A DNA stretch of 64,000 nucleotides from NCBI RefSeq assembly GCF_015775975.1, contig NZ_CP064056.1:1798001-1862000 (forward strand), written 5' to 3'. Both the position numbers and the translations under genes were made by a program. This document shows positions 26,227 to 37,391 of this stretch, in pieces. The notes below the pieces were generated by a model. That model ran no database searches and was not told where the DNA came from. It saw nothing but the letters and a program-made list of their open reading frames with translations. The number at the start of each line of letters is the position of its first letter. The first letter of the stretch is position 1. The stretch is from Staphylococcus lloydii. Its GTDB lineage: Bacteria > Bacillota > Bacilli > Staphylococcales > Staphylococcaceae.

Positions 26227-27585
26227 TTACCCAATTTGTATACGCTCTTTAGGATAATGATATTTATCAGGTTCTCTTCTTCCAGCTATCATAATAACAA
26301 AACTAATCAGTCCTACACGGCCTATAAACATTAAAATCATTAAAATTACTTTCGTTGCGCCGTGAACATTATCTGTTACGCCAAGCGATAAACCACAAGT
26401 ACCGAATGACGACATGACTTCAAAAAATGCTTGTAAAAATGTGATTTTTCCTTGTTCTATGATTAAAATAAGCACTGTACTAATAAAAGTTAAAAATGAA
26501 GCCATCGTGAAAACTGCAAATGAACGCTGAATATCTGTAGTATGAATTTCACGATTGAATGCTTTGATAGATAATTTTTCAGTGTTGTTATTAAAGTTTA
26601 ATAAGAATAGTACTAGTATCGCAAAAGTCGTCGTCCGAATACCGCCACCTACAGAACTTGGTGAGGAACCGATAAACATCAAGAATCCCATAATCAGATT
26701 AGTCCCTTCACTAAAGTGACTAACATCAATAGTTTGTAAGCCAGCACTCCTAGTCGTAGCTGATTGGAACAGTGCATAAAATAAACTCTTATGCCATGAC
26801 ATATTATTGAAAGCATGATTATGTTCAATCAGTAAGATAATAATCACACCAAAAACAAATAAAAATAAATAAGTCACAGTTGTAATTTTAGCAAAAAGTG
26901 AAAATCTGAAGTTTGGTATTCTATTTTTTATATATGCTTTAATTTCTAATAATACTGGAAAACCAATGGAACCTAATATGATTAAAAACATAACGATTGT
27001 TTGTACAAAATAATCGTTTGCGTATGGTATTAAAGATTTTCCAGTAATATCCAAACCACCATTAGTTGTTGCAGATACAGACACAAAAAGTCCCTGCATA
27101 ATCGCATATTTTAAATCTGGTGTATCTCTGTAGAAATAAAATGTTAATAACACAGCACCGATTAATTCAATAATCAACATTGTTCTTACAATGTCTAATA
27201 TCAACTTCACTGTGCCGCTCATTGTATCTTTATTGTTATCTAGCATAATGAGTTGACGTTCACGAATACCGATTTTTTTACCTAAAACCACCCATAGTAG
27301 CGTACCAATCGCCATGACGCCAATGCCACCTATGTTCAATATAATCATTATAATGACTTGACCGAATGTAGAATAAGTTTCTGCTATATTAATGGGTGAA
27401 AGGCCCGTAACACTTACGCCTGATACTGCCACAAATAATGTATCTATAGGATTTACATGCGCACCTGCTTTATGGACAAAAGGTAAATTCAATAATAAAA
27501 ATGATACGATAATCGCAACTAAATAGTACATCACTATCCCTTGTTGAGGGCTGGATTTCTTAAATAATTGATTGAAAATGGACAA
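26227..27585 (-). CDS. ktrD: Ktr-type potassium transporter membrane subunit
   Basis: A 452-residue SKT-superfamily K+ transporter made of four M1-P-M2 units. The four selectivity-loop glycines are visible in SVTGLSPI, TTNGGLDI, TRSAGLQTI and GTCGLSLG. It would need a cytoplasmic RCK subunit (KtrC/KtrA), which is not in this window. S. aureus has two membrane subunits, KtrB and KtrD; the position next to htrA suggests KtrD, an assignment made by synteny. It is 20 bp downstream of htrA on the same strand, so co-transcription is likely. K+ uptake supports osmotic and alkaline stress survival. Confidence 0.83.
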   Translation of the reverse strand: MSIFNQLFKKSSPQQGIVMYYLVAIIVSFLLLNLPFVHKAGAHVNPIDTLFVAVSGVSVTGLSPINIAETYSTFGQVIIMIILNIGGIGVMAIGTLLWVVLGKKIGIRERQLIMLDNNKDTMSGTVKLILDIVRTMLIIELIGAVLLTFYFYRDTPDLKYAIMQGLFVSVSATTNGGLDITGKSLIPYANDYFVQTIVMFLIILGSIGFPVLLEIKAYIKNRIPNFRFSLFAKITTVTYLFLFVFGVIIILLIEHNHAFNNMSWHKSLFYALFQSATTRSAGLQTIDVSHFSEGTNLIMGFLMFIGSSPSSVGGGIRTTTFAILVLFLLNFNNNTEKLSIKAFNREIHTTDIQRSFAVFTMASFLTFISTVLILIIEQGKITFLQAFFEVMSSFGTCGLSLGVTDNVHGATKVILMILMFIGRVGLISFVIMIAGRREPDKYHYPKERIQIG

Positions 27586-27605
27586 AGCGTTACTTCACCT
27601 CAACG

Positions 27606-29414
27606 TTACTTCAATTTGAGCTTGATATTTTTTAATTTTCCGTCACGATAAATTTGAGCTGATAAAGGTTTCAGGTCGTTTTTATGACTAAAAATAATTT
27701 GTCTATATCTAAGCGTATCTTCCACTTGTTTTCCATCTAATTTTACTATGACATCATTTTTTTGCAACCCTGATTTATCTGCAGGACCTTTAGGCTTAAC
27801 TTCTCCTACAACTACACCGTTATCTACTTTGCTAGGTAAATTTATGGATTGCTTTGCTGAATCGTCTAAGTCATTAGTATTAATAATTTTAACGCCGGTA
27901 TTAGGATACTTAACTTCACCATTTTTTACAAGTTGTTCTACGATTGACTGAACATCATTAACCGGTATCGCAAACGCCATACCTTCAACGTCTTTCATAC
28001 TAATTTTCATAGATGCTATACCAATAAGTTTGCCATCTCTGTTGACAACTGCACCACCTGAATTACCAGGGTTTACAGGGGCATCCATTTGAAATGCATT
28101 CATCAACACATCATAATGTCCATCTTTATCAATATCTACTGGTACGTGTCTATTCAACCCAGAAATAATCCCTTCTGACACTGAACCTTTAAATTCAGTT
28201 CCTAATGGATTACCCACTACGACGAGGGGTTCTCCTAATATTAAGTTTTTAGAATCGCCCATTTTTATAGCTTTAACATCTGAATCTTGAGTTAATTTCG
28301 CCTTAACTACAGCAATATCCGACCATTTATCAGTACCTAAAACTTTGCCGGTAACGGCTTTATTTTCACCATATGTAATTTTTTGTTGCTCTTTGTCTCC
28401 AACCACGTGGGCATTAGTAACAATAAAAATAGAGTCGCCCACTTTCTTGTAGACGACACCGGAGCCTAACTCACTATCTTTTCTAGCTTCCTTAGTTTCC
28501 TTTTGTACAGAAGATGAACTATTGCTAGTATCATTTTCAACAGTTACGACTGAATGAATCGCGCTGTTAGCACTTTTCATAGTATCTGTGTATTTAGGTT
28601 TATGATTGTTGCTTGATTGAAATAACGCGTTGCTTTGGTGACCATTGTGATCCACGTTATTAAATATTGCATTCATTAACGTTAACAATAAAATCACGCC
28701 TATGACGATTAATATCTTTGCCCAATTTTGAGTGAAGAAACCTTTCGTACGTGATGACACACTATTTTCATGACGACTATTAGATTTTGTACTATACGTG
28801 TCATCATCGTTAGTTTCTTTATACTGTTCATCATCTGAAATAAATTGATTAACACGTGATTGCTGTGATGCTTCGGTATAAAATGGTTGTTCGCTCTCGT
28901 TTTCATGGTCTTCGTTTGATGCTGTTTCATTGTCACTTGTAGATGTCTGGCTTAAGCTTTCGTCGTTTTTAGACTGATTATTGTCTGTCGTCGACTCTGC
29001 ATCAGTTATAGTATCAAGTTGTTTATCATCATCATTTTGTGCTTGTTGCTCTGTTGCTGCTTGTTGATCATCAGCAGATGTATTGTCTAATTGTTCTTCG
29101 CTCGTATGCTCATTAACAGAATCATTCTTTGTTTCATCTAGGTCAGTTGCTGGTGCTTTATTACGTTGATTGGCAATTTCCTGTTGATGTTGAATTTCTT
29201 CTTGAGTTAATTTTTCGATACGTGATTTCTGCAAATTCTCTTTGACACGTTCTTTATTATTTTGTGCTAACGCCGCTTCTTTTTGAGCTTGTTGCTGACG
29301 GAGTTGTTGTTCATGTTTTACACGTTGTTCACGTTCTTCATTATGAAAAAACTGGCGGCGTGTGCGACGATACTTACTTCTAGGTATTACCTGCTTTTTA
29401 TCTTTATCCACCAT
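27606..29414 (-). CDS. htrA: HtrA-like membrane-anchored serine protease
   Basis: A 602-residue surface quality-control protease. Residues 1-230 are a cytoplasmic, highly charged Gln/Asp/Glu/Ser-rich segment with a basic start ([10 protein letters not shown]) and probable coiled coil. One transmembrane helix lies near 232-254. The trypsin-like domain spans about 285-490, with catalytic His336 (TNAHVVG), Asp366 (WSDIAVV) and Ser452 (NPGNSGGAV). A single PDZ domain lies near 500-600. S. aureus has a large HtrA of similar build next to the same K+ transporter. Acidic low-complexity extension aside, all catalytic residues are intact. Confidence 0.93.
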   Translation of the reverse strand: MVDKDKKQVIPRSKYRRTRRQFFHNEEREQRVKHEQQLRQQQAQKEAALAQNNKERVKENLQKSRIEKLTQEEIQHQQEIANQRNKAPATDLDETKNDSVNEHTSEEQLDNTSADDQQAATEQQAQNDDDKQLDTITDAESTTDNNQSKNDESLSQTSTSDNETASNEDHENESEQPFYTEASQQSRVNQFISDDEQYKETNDDDTYSTKSNSRHENSVSSRTKGFFTQNWAKILIVIGVILLLTLMNAIFNNVDHNGHQSNALFQSSNNHKPKYTDTMKSANSAIHSVVTVENDTSNSSSSVQKETKEARKDSELGSGVVYKKVGDSIFIVTNAHVVGDKEQQKITYGENKAVTGKVLGTDKWSDIAVVKAKLTQDSDVKAIKMGDSKNLILGEPLVVVGNPLGTEFKGSVSEGIISGLNRHVPVDIDKDGHYDVLMNAFQMDAPVNPGNSGGAVVNRDGKLIGIASMKISMKDVEGMAFAIPVNDVQSIVEQLVKNGEVKYPNTGVKIINTNDLDDSAKQSINLPSKVDNGVVVGEVKPKGPADKSGLQKNDVIVKLDGKQVEDTLRYRQIIFSHKNDLKPLSAQIYRDGKLKNIKLKLK

Positions 29415-29585
29415 TGTTCCCCCTATCTTACACGTTTCATTAATTTATATTATGACATATAAAGTCAAAAATTTCTGCATTATACTATGTGAAATATTTT
29501 TAAACTGGTACGACATCATTTCCCTCAACATAATCATAGATTTTTACATTGGTTGCGCAATATTACTGATAAATAAGTAATAAAA

Positions 29586-29622
29586 ATAAAACCCTAACAG
29601 TATTATTTCTGTCAGGGTTTTA
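29586..29622 (-). terminator. terC terminator
   Basis: AAAACCCTGACAG pairs with CTGTTAGGGTTTT with one mismatch on the minus strand, followed by ATTTTT. It is 11 bp past the terC stop. Confidence 0.85.
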
Positions 29623-29632
29623 AAACATTTGA

Positions 29633-30430
29633 TTATTTATTTTGCTTTTTATTTTGTCTCATAGATGATAACCAACCAATGATTACAAGTAATATCATTA
29701 CTGACCAGAATATTGACTGCCATAACATACCATGTGGGAATTCATGAGGTAGTACACCAATATCTTCATGCGCTAACACTAATACTACTAATTTAATACC
29801 TACCCAACCAACAATGGCAAAGGCAGCACCTTCTAAACCAGGATATTTATTAAGTAATTCAACAAACCAAGTTGCAGCAAAACGCATAATAATTACGCCA
29901 ATCATGCCACCTAAGAACATGACAATAAATTGTCCTAAGTCCATGCCACCGAAATGTACTCCAACTTTCGGAATTGTCATTGCGATTGCTAAAGCTGCAA
30001 GCATTGAATCTATAGCGAAGGCTATATCTGCAAACTCCACTTTAAATACTGTACCCCAAAACGTTTTAGGGCTCGCTTTGATTTCTTCGCCATCTTCACC
30101 ATAGTGATGATCATCTCCGGCTTCTTGCTCATCTTTATCTTTATGTTTAAAGAATTCATACAGGTTTTTAGAAGACATATACAGTAAATAAAGTGCTCCT
30201 GCCGCTTGTATAAACCAAAAATTCGCAATAATACTAATTAAAAATAGGGCTAAAAATCTAAAAATAAAAGCACCTAATAAACCGTAAAACAAAGCTTTTT
30301 TACGTTGTTCTGGTGGTAAATGCTTTACCATAACTGCCATAACTACAGCATTATCTGCTGCCAATAAACCTTCTAGGAATACCAAAACTACAAGTACCCA
30401 CAAATACGGTAAAATCAAACTCGGATCCAT
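29633..30430 (-). CDS. TerC family membrane protein, probable Mn2+ exporter
   Basis: A 265-residue polytopic membrane protein with about seven helices and the TerC-family acidic motifs EGLLAADNAVVMAVMV (residues 20-35) and FADIAFAIDSMLAALAI (about 134-150). A His/Asp/Glu-rich cytoplasmic loop at about 96-115 (DKDEQEAGDDHHYGEDGEE) could bind metal. B. subtilis YkoY/YceF (MeeY/MeeF) are Mn2+ exporters that also help load secreted enzymes. The yybP-ykoY riboswitch directly upstream supports a Mn2+ role here. AAAGGAGTTG precedes the ATG. Confidence 0.87.
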   Translation of the reverse strand: MDPSLILPYLWVLVVLVFLEGLLAADNAVVMAVMVKHLPPEQRKKALFYGLLGAFIFRFLALFLISIIANFWFIQAAGALYLLYMSSKNLYEFFKHKDKDEQEAGDDHHYGEDGEEIKASPKTFWGTVFKVEFADIAFAIDSMLAALAIAMTIPKVGVHFGGMDLGQFIVMFLGGMIGVIIMRFAATWFVELLNKYPGLEGAAFAIVGWVGIKLVVLVLAHEDIGVLPHEFPHGMLWQSIFWSVMILLVIIGWLSSMRQNKKQNK

Positions 30431-30459
30431 GAATTACAACTCCTTTAATTTTGTACATA

Positions 30460-30690
30460 AAAATAGAGACCTTAGCAATATAGACATAAATGCCGAAAAG
30501 CATAAATATATCTATAGCAAAGGTCTCACTCTGTGAATATTCATCCACCCACTTCACCGGAAAGTTTTCTTTCGTAATGACGATGAAGTGACTTATATAA
30601 ATTCAAGATTAATAACGCGCTTGATTTTATTAAAAGTTAAGTTACTCCCCTCTGACTATACAGTCATCGGTCTTTAATTTTGTATGCTCA
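30460..30690 (-). promoter_or_regulatory. yybP-ykoY manganese riboswitch with terminator platform
   Basis: The leader of the terC gene on the minus strand contains the two conserved blocks of the yybP-ykoY aptamer: GGGGAGTAAC at 30641-30650 and GAGACCTTTGC at 30517-30527. Between them are stems including ACTTCATC/GGTGAAGT. Downstream, GAGACCTTTGC can pair with GCTAAGGTCTC at 30466-30476 in a long hairpin followed by TATTTTT, an intrinsic terminator. Mn2+ binding would hold the 3' block in the aptamer and relieve termination, turning on export. Boundaries are approximate. Confidence 0.88.
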
Positions 30691-30709
30691 TTATACACAA
30701 TGTGGCAAA

Positions 30710-32272
30710 TTATAACAAACTATATAGTTTGATTTCTGGAAACTTATCTTCAAACCATCTTGTGGCAAATTCATTTTCGAATAAAAAGACATATTGGTCA
30801 TAACGATCTTTAACTAGTATAGAACGCGTAGAGTTCATTTTATCTTGAATATCTTCTTCATTTTCAATCCAACGCGCAATTTTACGCCCTACAGGTTCCA
30901 TGACTACATCGACGTTATATTCATTTTTAATTCTATGTTCAAAAACTTCAAATTGTAGCTGACCCACTGCACCTAATATAATTTGATTTGTGTGCAATGT
31001 TTTATAGTACTGAATTGCACCTTCTTGCACAAGTTGTTCGATACCTTTATGGAAATGCTTTTGTTTCATAACATTTTTAGCAGATACTTTCATGAAGATT
31101 TCAGGTGTAAATTGTGGTAATTCTTGGAAACTATATTTTTGATTTCCACCAACTAATGTATCACCTATTTGGTAATTACCTGTGTCATACAAACCTATAA
31201 TATCACCTGCAACGGCGTGATTTAGAGTTTCTTTATCATCTGCCATAAACGATGTTGAACGTGTAATCTTTTGTTTTTTCTTAGTGCGTTGTAATGATAC
31301 ATCCATTCCACGTTCAAATGCACCACTGACAATTCTCATAAAGGCGATTCTGTCTCTATGTTTTGGATCCATATTAGCTTGTATTTTAAAGATAAAACCA
31401 GAGAAATCAGTATCAAATGGTGATACAGAAACATCTTCTTTTGTTTGTCGTGCATTTGGCATTGGTGCATGATCTACATATGCATTTAAAAAGTTCTCGA
31501 CACCAAAATTAGCAAGTGCTGAGCCGAAAAATACTGGCGTTAAATCCCCAGACAATAATGCCTCATCATCAAAGTTCTCGCCCGCTTCTTCAACCAACAT
31601 TAATTCTTCAATTGCTTGTTGATAAGCACTGTCGTTTGTAATTGCATGGTCTTCTTCTAATTCATAATCATCATTTAGATGAAGTATGTTTTCTTCATCT
31701 CTAAATGGCTCGATTGTTTTGTCTTTACGGTCGATAATACCGAAAAAGTTTTGTCCCATACCAACCGGCCAGTTCATAGGGTATGTTTCGATTTCTAATG
31801 TTTCTTCAATTTCATCTAATAATTCGAATGGCTCTTTACCAACTCGGTCTAACTTATTAATAAAAGTAAAGATTGGTATACCTCTCATCTTACACACTTT
31901 AAATAATTTCAAAGTTTGTGGTTCAATACCTTTGGCACAGTCAATAACCATTACTGCACTGTCTACGGCCATTAACGTACGATAAGTATCTTCTGAGAAG
32001 TCTTCGTGTCCAGGCGTATCTAAAATATTGATTTTATAATGATCGTAATCAAACTGCATGACTGAACTCGTAACTGAGATACCACGTTCTTGTTCTACTT
32101 TCATCCAGTCACTTGTTGCAAACTTGCCACTTTTTTTACCTTTAACAGTACCAGCTTCTCTTATAGCACCACCAAATAGTAATAATTTTTCTGTTAACGT
32201 CGTTTTACCGGCGTCAGGGTGAGAAATTATCGCAAAGGTTTTTCTCGATTCTACTTCTTCTTTAATACTCAT
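30710..32272 (-). CDS. prfC: Peptide chain release factor 3
   Basis: A 520-residue GTPase that recycles RF1/RF2 from the ribosome after termination. G1 SHPDAGKTT (residues 17-25), switch [16 protein letters not shown] and G4 NKLD are present, followed by the RF3 domain II ([19 protein letters not shown]) and the C-terminal domain. The length equals typical RF3 and the G motifs separate it from EF-G. Its start overlaps the end of the YueH-like gene by 11 bp, giving the order murE, yueH-like, prfC in one overlapping unit. Confidence 0.95.
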   Translation of the reverse strand: MSIKEEVESRKTFAIISHPDAGKTTLTEKLLLFGGAIREAGTVKGKKSGKFATSDWMKVEQERGISVTSSVMQFDYDHYKINILDTPGHEDFSEDTYRTLMAVDSAVMVIDCAKGIEPQTLKLFKVCKMRGIPIFTFINKLDRVGKEPFELLDEIEETLEIETYPMNWPVGMGQNFFGIIDRKDKTIEPFRDEENILHLNDDYELEEDHAITNDSAYQQAIEELMLVEEAGENFDDEALLSGDLTPVFFGSALANFGVENFLNAYVDHAPMPNARQTKEDVSVSPFDTDFSGFIFKIQANMDPKHRDRIAFMRIVSGAFERGMDVSLQRTKKKQKITRSTSFMADDKETLNHAVAGDIIGLYDTGNYQIGDTLVGGNQKYSFQELPQFTPEIFMKVSAKNVMKQKHFHKGIEQLVQEGAIQYYKTLHTNQIILGAVGQLQFEVFEHRIKNEYNVDVVMEPVGRKIARWIENEEDIQDKMNSTRSILVKDRYDQYVFLFENEFATRWFEDKFPEIKLYSLL

Positions 32273-32513
32273 TTATATTCTCCTTTAATACTTCTAACCA
32301 TTCAATAATTTGATTGGTAATATGTGTTGATTTTTGTTCGTCGAAAATAGTGAATAAATGCATGACAAATTCTTCTTTTATACCTATTGTATCTAGTAGT
32401 GTAGATACTTCTATAGACCAATTGTAATCTGGAATGCCTACAAAATAGACATTATTTTCTTCATTTATATATAAATAAACTCGCGTTTCGTCTTTTAAAT
32501 ATCTAATCGCCAC
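32262..32513 (-). CDS. YueH-like small protein
   Basis: 83 residues beginning at GTG 32513 (V-A-I-R-Y-L-K-D). GGTGGTGG lies just upstream inside murE. The start overlaps the last codons of murE by 11 bp and the end overlaps prfC by 11 bp, so this is a bona fide coupled gene rather than a shadow. There are no membrane helices; the pattern [16 protein letters not shown] and a C-terminal amphipathic helix resemble what I remember of the YueH family, but that is a moderate-confidence recollection. Function unknown. Confidence 0.68.
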   Translation of the reverse strand: MAIRYLKDETRVYLYINEENNVYFVGIPDYNWSIEVSTLLDTIGIKEEFVMHLFTIFDEQKSTHITNQIIEWLEVLKENINEY

Positions 32514-33990
32514 TAGGACCACCACCGAATTTTGCATAAGCCGCTTCTAAACCAATTAAATCATCTCTGTGCGGTACTTTAATATGTCCTGGCATAATTT
32601 GATATGGTTCTCTTCCTTTAGAAGCAAGTACTACTGTATCACCTGGCTGTGCTATTTCTATTGCGTGCTTTATGCCTTCTGCACGATCATCAAATTCTAC
32701 ATAATTATTATGTGTCGCTCCTTTAGCTAATTCTGCAGTAAGCATTTTGGGGTCATCATTAGCTGGATTATCAGGTGTAAAGATAACATAATCCGCACGA
32801 CTTGCAACCCTACCCATTTCAGGTGTTTTGGTTAAATCACGTTCCCCTGCCATACCACATAAGAATATTAATTTTTGTTGTGCAAATGGTTTAACCGCAT
32901 CGATTAATTTATCCATACCGTCCGCAGTATGTGCATAATCTATAATTAAATCGATAGGTAGTGATGGGTCTAAAACTTCTAACCTTCCTTCAACTGGTTC
33001 TAAAAACTCAACCGCATGAATCACACGTTCTAAACTTTCACCTTTACTCCATACTGCAATAATAGCTGCCATGATATTAGCAATATTAAATTTACCTACA
33101 TAAGGTGACTTAACAGTATAGTCTCCAAATGGCGTTGCTAAATCGAAAGTCACACCTTGTAAAGTTTCATTTATGTTCTTAGCCATAAATTGCGCTTCAT
33201 TATCTATACCATACGTAAAGACTTCAAATGGCGTTACAGTACGTAAATACTCTGAAAAGTCATCATCATTATTGATAACAGCATATTTATCTTTAGATAA
33301 ATCTTCACCTAGTTGACTAAATAGTAATGATTTAGCATGTCCATATGCTTCCATTGTGCCGTGAAAATCTAAATGGTCTTGCGTTAAATTTGTAAAGACG
33401 GCAACATCGAATTCTACACCGCGTAAACGACCTAATGCTAAACCGTGACTCGATACTTCTAGCGTCATCGCTTCGGCTTCAGCCGTTACAGCTTCGTTAA
33501 TCTTCTTAGTTAAAGAAACTGTTTCTGGCGTAGTATTTGCCCCTTTAGTTTTTGTTTCATTAATTTGAAAGCCATTTGTACCTAAATAAGCACTGCCTTT
33601 ATCTAACTGTCTATAAATATGATGAATCATCGTAGCAACTGACGTTTTGCCGTTTGTGCCTGTTACGCCATATGTAATAAGTTGTTGGCTTGGATAATTA
33701 AATAGTTCATTCGCTAACAAACTAGCTACACGTAACGTATCAGGTACTATGACTTGAGTAACTTCACCTGCAACCGTAACTTCTCTATCAACCACTACGA
33801 TTTTACAGCCTTGTTCTACCACATTTTGGCAAAATTTATGACTATCTACCGTATAACCTTTAGACGCAACAAATATACTCTCTTCTGTCGCAGTTCTAGA
33901 GTCCGTTGTAATATCATTAACGTCATAATCTAACGTTCCAATTATTTGTTTAACTTTGATTTTTTCGAACAATGCCTTCGCATTCACCAT
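32503..33990 (-). CDS. murE: UDP-N-acetylmuramoyl-L-alanyl-D-glutamate--L-lysine ligase
   Basis: Adds L-lysine as the third residue of the peptidoglycan stem peptide. 495 residues with the ATP loop [14 protein letters not shown] near 110-123 and the substrate-selectivity motif DNPANDDP near 404-411, the L-Lys form rather than the DNPR of mDAP enzymes; S. aureus MurE is nearly the same length. Start ATG 33990 is chosen because TTAAAGGAGCG lies 5 bp upstream; the frame opens 15 codons earlier without a ribosome site. It is the first gene of murE-yueH-prfC. Confidence 0.94.
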   Translation of the reverse strand: MVNAKALFEKIKVKQIIGTLDYDVNDITTDSRTATEESIFVASKGYTVDSHKFCQNVVEQGCKIVVVDREVTVAGEVTQVIVPDTLRVASLLANELFNYPSQQLITYGVTGTNGKTSVATMIHHIYRQLDKGSAYLGTNGFQINETKTKGANTTPETVSLTKKINEAVTAEAEAMTLEVSSHGLALGRLRGVEFDVAVFTNLTQDHLDFHGTMEAYGHAKSLLFSQLGEDLSKDKYAVINNDDDFSEYLRTVTPFEVFTYGIDNEAQFMAKNINETLQGVTFDLATPFGDYTVKSPYVGKFNIANIMAAIIAVWSKGESLERVIHAVEFLEPVEGRLEVLDPSLPIDLIIDYAHTADGMDKLIDAVKPFAQQKLIFLCGMAGERDLTKTPEMGRVASRADYVIFTPDNPANDDPKMLTAELAKGATHNNYVEFDDRAEGIKHAIEIAQPGDTVVLASKGREPYQIMPGHIKVPHRDDLIGLEAAYAKFGGGPSGD

Positions 33991-34381
33991 CAATCGCTCC
34001 TTTAATTCGCTTATAGCCATTATACACTTTTTCACTTCATTTTATAATGATGAATTATTATCATTAAAATTCATATGTAATATACTTATTATTTCCTATT
34101 AAAATGTTAGTTTAACTTAATAATGTTAGTTTAACTTAATATTATTTCACGGTCATTAAATTTGTAGATTTTGTGTACCCAATAATTTTAGCAATACTTT
34201 TAGTTTCAATAATGGTACGCTATTACTGAATTATCTAAATCTAGCACTTATTAGTATGAATTATTTCATTTCATATTGTAAAATGATAAAATCTTGACTG
34301 AATGCACTCATTTGCTTTCTCATTACAAAAAATTACGATAAGATAAAGATGGGTTAAATAAATATAATGGAGGGTGACTGA
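33991..34381. other. Intergenic region between divergent murE and ugtP
   Basis: 391 bp with promoters for both divergent transcripts. A TATAAT lies about 28 bp upstream of the murE start. A 19-bp tandem repeat is at 34103-34140. The rest is A+T-rich with no hairpin or reading frame that I could support. Confidence 0.55.
34103..34140. repeat. Exact 19-bp tandem repeat
   Basis: AATGTTAGTTTAACTTAAT occurs twice, back to back (34103-34121 and 34122-34140), without mismatch. Each unit has a partial dyad (GTTAGTTTAAC), so an operator is possible. Confidence 0.85.
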
Positions 34382-35557
34382 ATGGTTACTCAAAAGAAAA
34401 AATTGTTGATAATTACTGGTTCCTTTGGTAATGGCCATTTACAAGTTACACAAAGTGTTGTCAATGAACTTAATTCGATGAATCTTGAAAATTTAACTGT
34501 CATTGAACATGATTTGTTTTTGGAAGCTCACCCGCTATTAACGACTATATGTAAAAAATGGTATATCAATAGTTTTAAATACTTTAGAAATATGTACAAA
34601 AACTTTTACTATAGTAGACCGGAAGAATTAGATAAATGTTTTTATAAATATTATGGTTTAAATAAATTAATCAATTTATTGCTTAAAGAGAAACCGGATT
34701 TGATTTTATTAACATTCCCAACGCCTGTCATGTCAGTACTAACAGAGCAATTTAATATTAACATACCAATAGCCACTGTAATGACTGATTACAGAATGCA
34801 TAAAAACTGGATTACCCCTTATTCAGAAAGATATTATTTAGCAACTGACGATTTAAAAGATGAATTTGCTTCTATCGGTATACCGCAACACAAAATAAAA
34901 GTTACTGGTATCCCCATTTCAGACAAATTTGAAGACGATGTCGACAAAGAACATTGGTTAACACAAAATGGTTTAGATCCAAACAAACCAACTATCTTAA
35001 TGTCTGCAGGTGCTTTTGGAGTTTCTAAAGGCTTTGATCAAATGATTAAAGAAATATTAGCACAAAGTCCACATTCTCAAATCGTTATGATTTGTGGTAA
35101 AAGTAAAGAATTAAAACGTAATTTAGCGGCGCAGTTTAAAAATTACGATAATGTTTTAATTCTAGGTTACACGCAACATATGAATGAATGGATGGCATCG
35201 AGTCAATTAATGATTACGAAACCAGGTGGTATCACAATCTCAGAAGCGTTGACTCGTCAAATACCTATGGTCTTTTTAAATCCTGCACCAGGACAAGAAC
35301 TTGAAAACGCACACTATTTTACAGACAAAGGCTATGGCAAAATTGCTTATACGCCAAATGATGCAATCAATATCGTATCTGATCTGACAAATCATCCTGA
35401 ACAATTGGCTGCAATGGCTACACATATGGATGAATCAAGGGTAAGTTACTCAACTTATAAATTATGTCGCGATTTATTAGATTTATTACATCACTCTACA
35501 CAATATGAAGAAGTGTATGGAAAGGTACCTTTATATGCAAAATTCTTCGTTAAATAA
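34382..35557 (+). CDS. ugtP: Diacylglycerol beta-glucosyltransferase
   Basis: A processive glucosyltransferase that makes diglucosyl-diacylglycerol, the lipoteichoic acid anchor, from UDP-glucose. 391 residues in two Rossmann-like domains: the MGDG-synthase-type N-terminal half ([15 protein letters not shown] near 13-27) and a GT28 C-terminal half with GAFGVSKGF and [11 protein letters not shown] near 278-290. GGAGGGTGA precedes the ATG. It overlaps ltaA by 23 bp, so the glycolipid synthase and its flippase are translated as a coupled pair. pgcA at the left edge supplies glucose-1-phosphate. Confidence 0.95.
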   Translation: MVTQKKKLLIITGSFGNGHLQVTQSVVNELNSMNLENLTVIEHDLFLEAHPLLTTICKKWYINSFKYFRNMYKNFYYSRPEELDKCFYKYYGLNKLINLLLKEKPDLILLTFPTPVMSVLTEQFNINIPIATVMTDYRMHKNWITPYSERYYLATDDLKDEFASIGIPQHKIKVTGIPISDKFEDDVDKEHWLTQNGLDPNKPTILMSAGAFGVSKGFDQMIKEILAQSPHSQIVMICGKSKELKRNLAAQFKNYDNVLILGYTQHMNEWMASSQLMITKPGGITISEALTRQIPMVFLNPAPGQELENAHYFTDKGYGKIAYTPNDAINIVSDLTNHPEQLAAMATHMDESRVSYSTYKLCRDLLDLLHHSTQYEEVYGKVPLYAKFFVK

Positions 35558-36728
35558 TTTTAAACAAAGTAACAATTTCATTATTATGCTTGTCATCTTA
35601 TTTTTAATGGAATTTGCACGTGGCATGTACATATTAAGCTACTTATCACTATTACCCACGGCAACTACTATAGCGGTAGGTATTACATCTACTGCTATTT
35701 CTATTCATTTTATTTCGGATGCGGCAACAAATTTTGTTATTGGTTTTTTACTCAAAAGATTTGGTTCCAAAATCGTATTAACATCAGGATTTTTACTCGC
35801 CTTTGTTAGTTTATTTTTAGTTATTTGGTTACCAACCAATCCTATCGTTTTAATTGCCAGCGCAATGTTACTCGGTATCGCTGTTAGCCCAATTTGGGTT
35901 ATCATGCTTGCTAGTGTCGAAGAAAAAAACCGTGGTAAACAAATGGGCTACGTTTATTTCTCATGGTTGTTAGGATTACTTGTTGGTATGATTGCTATGA
36001 ACCTTATCTTCAAGTTCGATCCAACAAACTTTGCATTTATGATGTCTCTAGTAGTCTTAATCGCTTGGGTACTGTATTACTTCGTTAAAATTAGATTAAC
36101 AAATTATAATACTCGCCCTGTATCAGAACAATTAGGACAAATTGTAGATGTTACTAAAAAGCATTTAATTTTATTTCCGGGTATCTTGTTACAAGGTGCT
36201 TCAATCACTGCTTTAGTACCAATTTTACCAATTTATGCTACGAAAGTTGTTGGCGTTTCCACTGTCGAATATACGATTGCCATTATTATAGGCGGCGTCG
36301 GTTGTGCAATTTCAATGTTATTCTTGTCTAAAATCATTGATAACAACGGCAAAACATTTATGTATGCCATGATTTTTGGTGGATTTGTACTATATGCCGT
36401 CATGATATTTGCACTCTCTCTTATTACAAATATATATATTGTATGGGGATTAGCTATTTTTATCGGCTTAATGTATGGCTTATTATTACCAGCATGGAAT
36501 ACGTTTATGGCTGCTCATATTCATCCTGATGAACAAGAAGAAACATGGGGCGTCTTTAATAGTATTCAAGGTTTTGGTTCTATGATTGGCCCTATCGTTG
36601 GTGGACTTATTAAAGAATTCACTAAAAGTGTTAATAATACATTTTATTTCTCAGCAGGTGTCTTTTTACTACTGGCAATATTTTATGGTTATTACTTTAT
36701 TTCAAATAAAAGCAAACAATCACATTAA
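35535..36728 (+). CDS. ltaA: Glycolipid flippase LtaA (MFS)
   Basis: Moves diglucosyl-diacylglycerol to the outer leaflet for lipoteichoic acid assembly. A 397-residue MFS protein with about 12 helices; S. aureus LtaA is one residue shorter. Family landmarks include [20 protein letters not shown] (loop 2-3) and [16 protein letters not shown]. The start is ATG 35535 inside ugtP, with AAAGGTACC upstream; the longer frame starting at 35505 would only add ten residues without a ribosome site. A terminator follows. Confidence 0.95.
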   Translation: MQNSSLNNFKQSNNFIIMLVILFLMEFARGMYILSYLSLLPTATTIAVGITSTAISIHFISDAATNFVIGFLLKRFGSKIVLTSGFLLAFVSLFLVIWLPTNPIVLIASAMLLGIAVSPIWVIMLASVEEKNRGKQMGYVYFSWLLGLLVGMIAMNLIFKFDPTNFAFMMSLVVLIAWVLYYFVKIRLTNYNTRPVSEQLGQIVDVTKKHLILFPGILLQGASITALVPILPIYATKVVGVSTVEYTIAIIIGGVGCAISMLFLSKIIDNNGKTFMYAMIFGGFVLYAVMIFALSLITNIYIVWGLAIFIGLMYGLLLPAWNTFMAAHIHPDEQEETWGVFNSIQGFGSMIGPIVGGLIKEFTKSVNNTFYFSAGVFLLLAIFYGYYFISNKSKQSH

Positions 36729-36765
36729 AAAAACGTGTTATACATTTTGTATAACACGTTTTTTT
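36727..36765. terminator. Bidirectional terminator after ltaA
   Basis: AAAAAAACGTGTTATAC pairs perfectly with GTATAACACGTTTTTTT over a 5-base loop. It serves convergent ltaA and the yjcG-like gene. Confidence 0.93.
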
Positions 36766-36786
36766 AATCCAATTTTATATAGGAAA

Positions 36787-37296
36787 TTAAGCTAAATTAA
36801 ATGTTTCTTCAACTTCCCACTTTTCGTCAGCATCATTATATTTAACTAATGATAATGCTTCAATTGTTTCTTTATAATCAATACCAGCTAATTTTAGCTG
36901 ACCGTAAATATCTTCAAATTCTTGGCTAGTCAGGCCTTGTGCAATTGTAAAATGCGGCACAAATGGATGTTCTGCTTTCCCATAAAAATCTTCGGTATTA
37001 AATTTGTCGAACAATTGTTGTAATGCATCAGTTTTTTCAACTTTGAAATAAATTACATTATTAGTTGGGGCAAATGTAGATGCTTTAGTCGCATGTACAT
37101 CGATTGCCGGACTTCCTTCAATTCTTTTTTTAATGTCCTCTTTTACCGCTTCATATTCACTATCATCGATAGTAAAATGTCCCTTTACAGTAATGTGTGG
37201 CATAATTGTTGCGTAATGAGAGTCGTAACGCTTTCTATATGCGTTCACCTCATCCTGTAATGCCTTTGACGGAATTAATGCTAATCCTAAAATCAT
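36787..37296 (-). CDS. 2'-5' RNA ligase-like phosphoesterase (YjcG family)
   Basis: 169 residues of the 2H phosphoesterase superfamily: the two HxTx motifs are HITV near residue 34 and HFTI near 117. These enzymes open 2',3'-cyclic phosphates or ligate RNA in vitro; the staphylococcal substrate is unknown. The start is ATG 37296, where AAAGGAGGAATTTCA precedes it; the frame extends eight codons upstream over the ribosome site. In B. subtilis yjcG adjoins yjcH, the same pairing as here. Confidence 0.87.
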   Translation of the reverse strand: MILGLALIPSKALQDEVNAYRKRYDSHYATIMPHITVKGHFTIDDSEYEAVKEDIKKRIEGSPAIDVHATKASTFAPTNNVIYFKVEKTDALQQLFDKFNTEDFYGKAEHPFVPHFTIAQGLTSQEFEDIYGQLKLAGIDYKETIEALSLVKYNDADEKWEVEETFNLA

Positions 37297-37391
37297 TGAA
37301 ATTCCTCCTTTGTTTAACATATTACCATTATATCAAATTTTAGAAAATTTCGTTACTTTAAAGATGAATTAGTCTAAAAATTTATATATAT

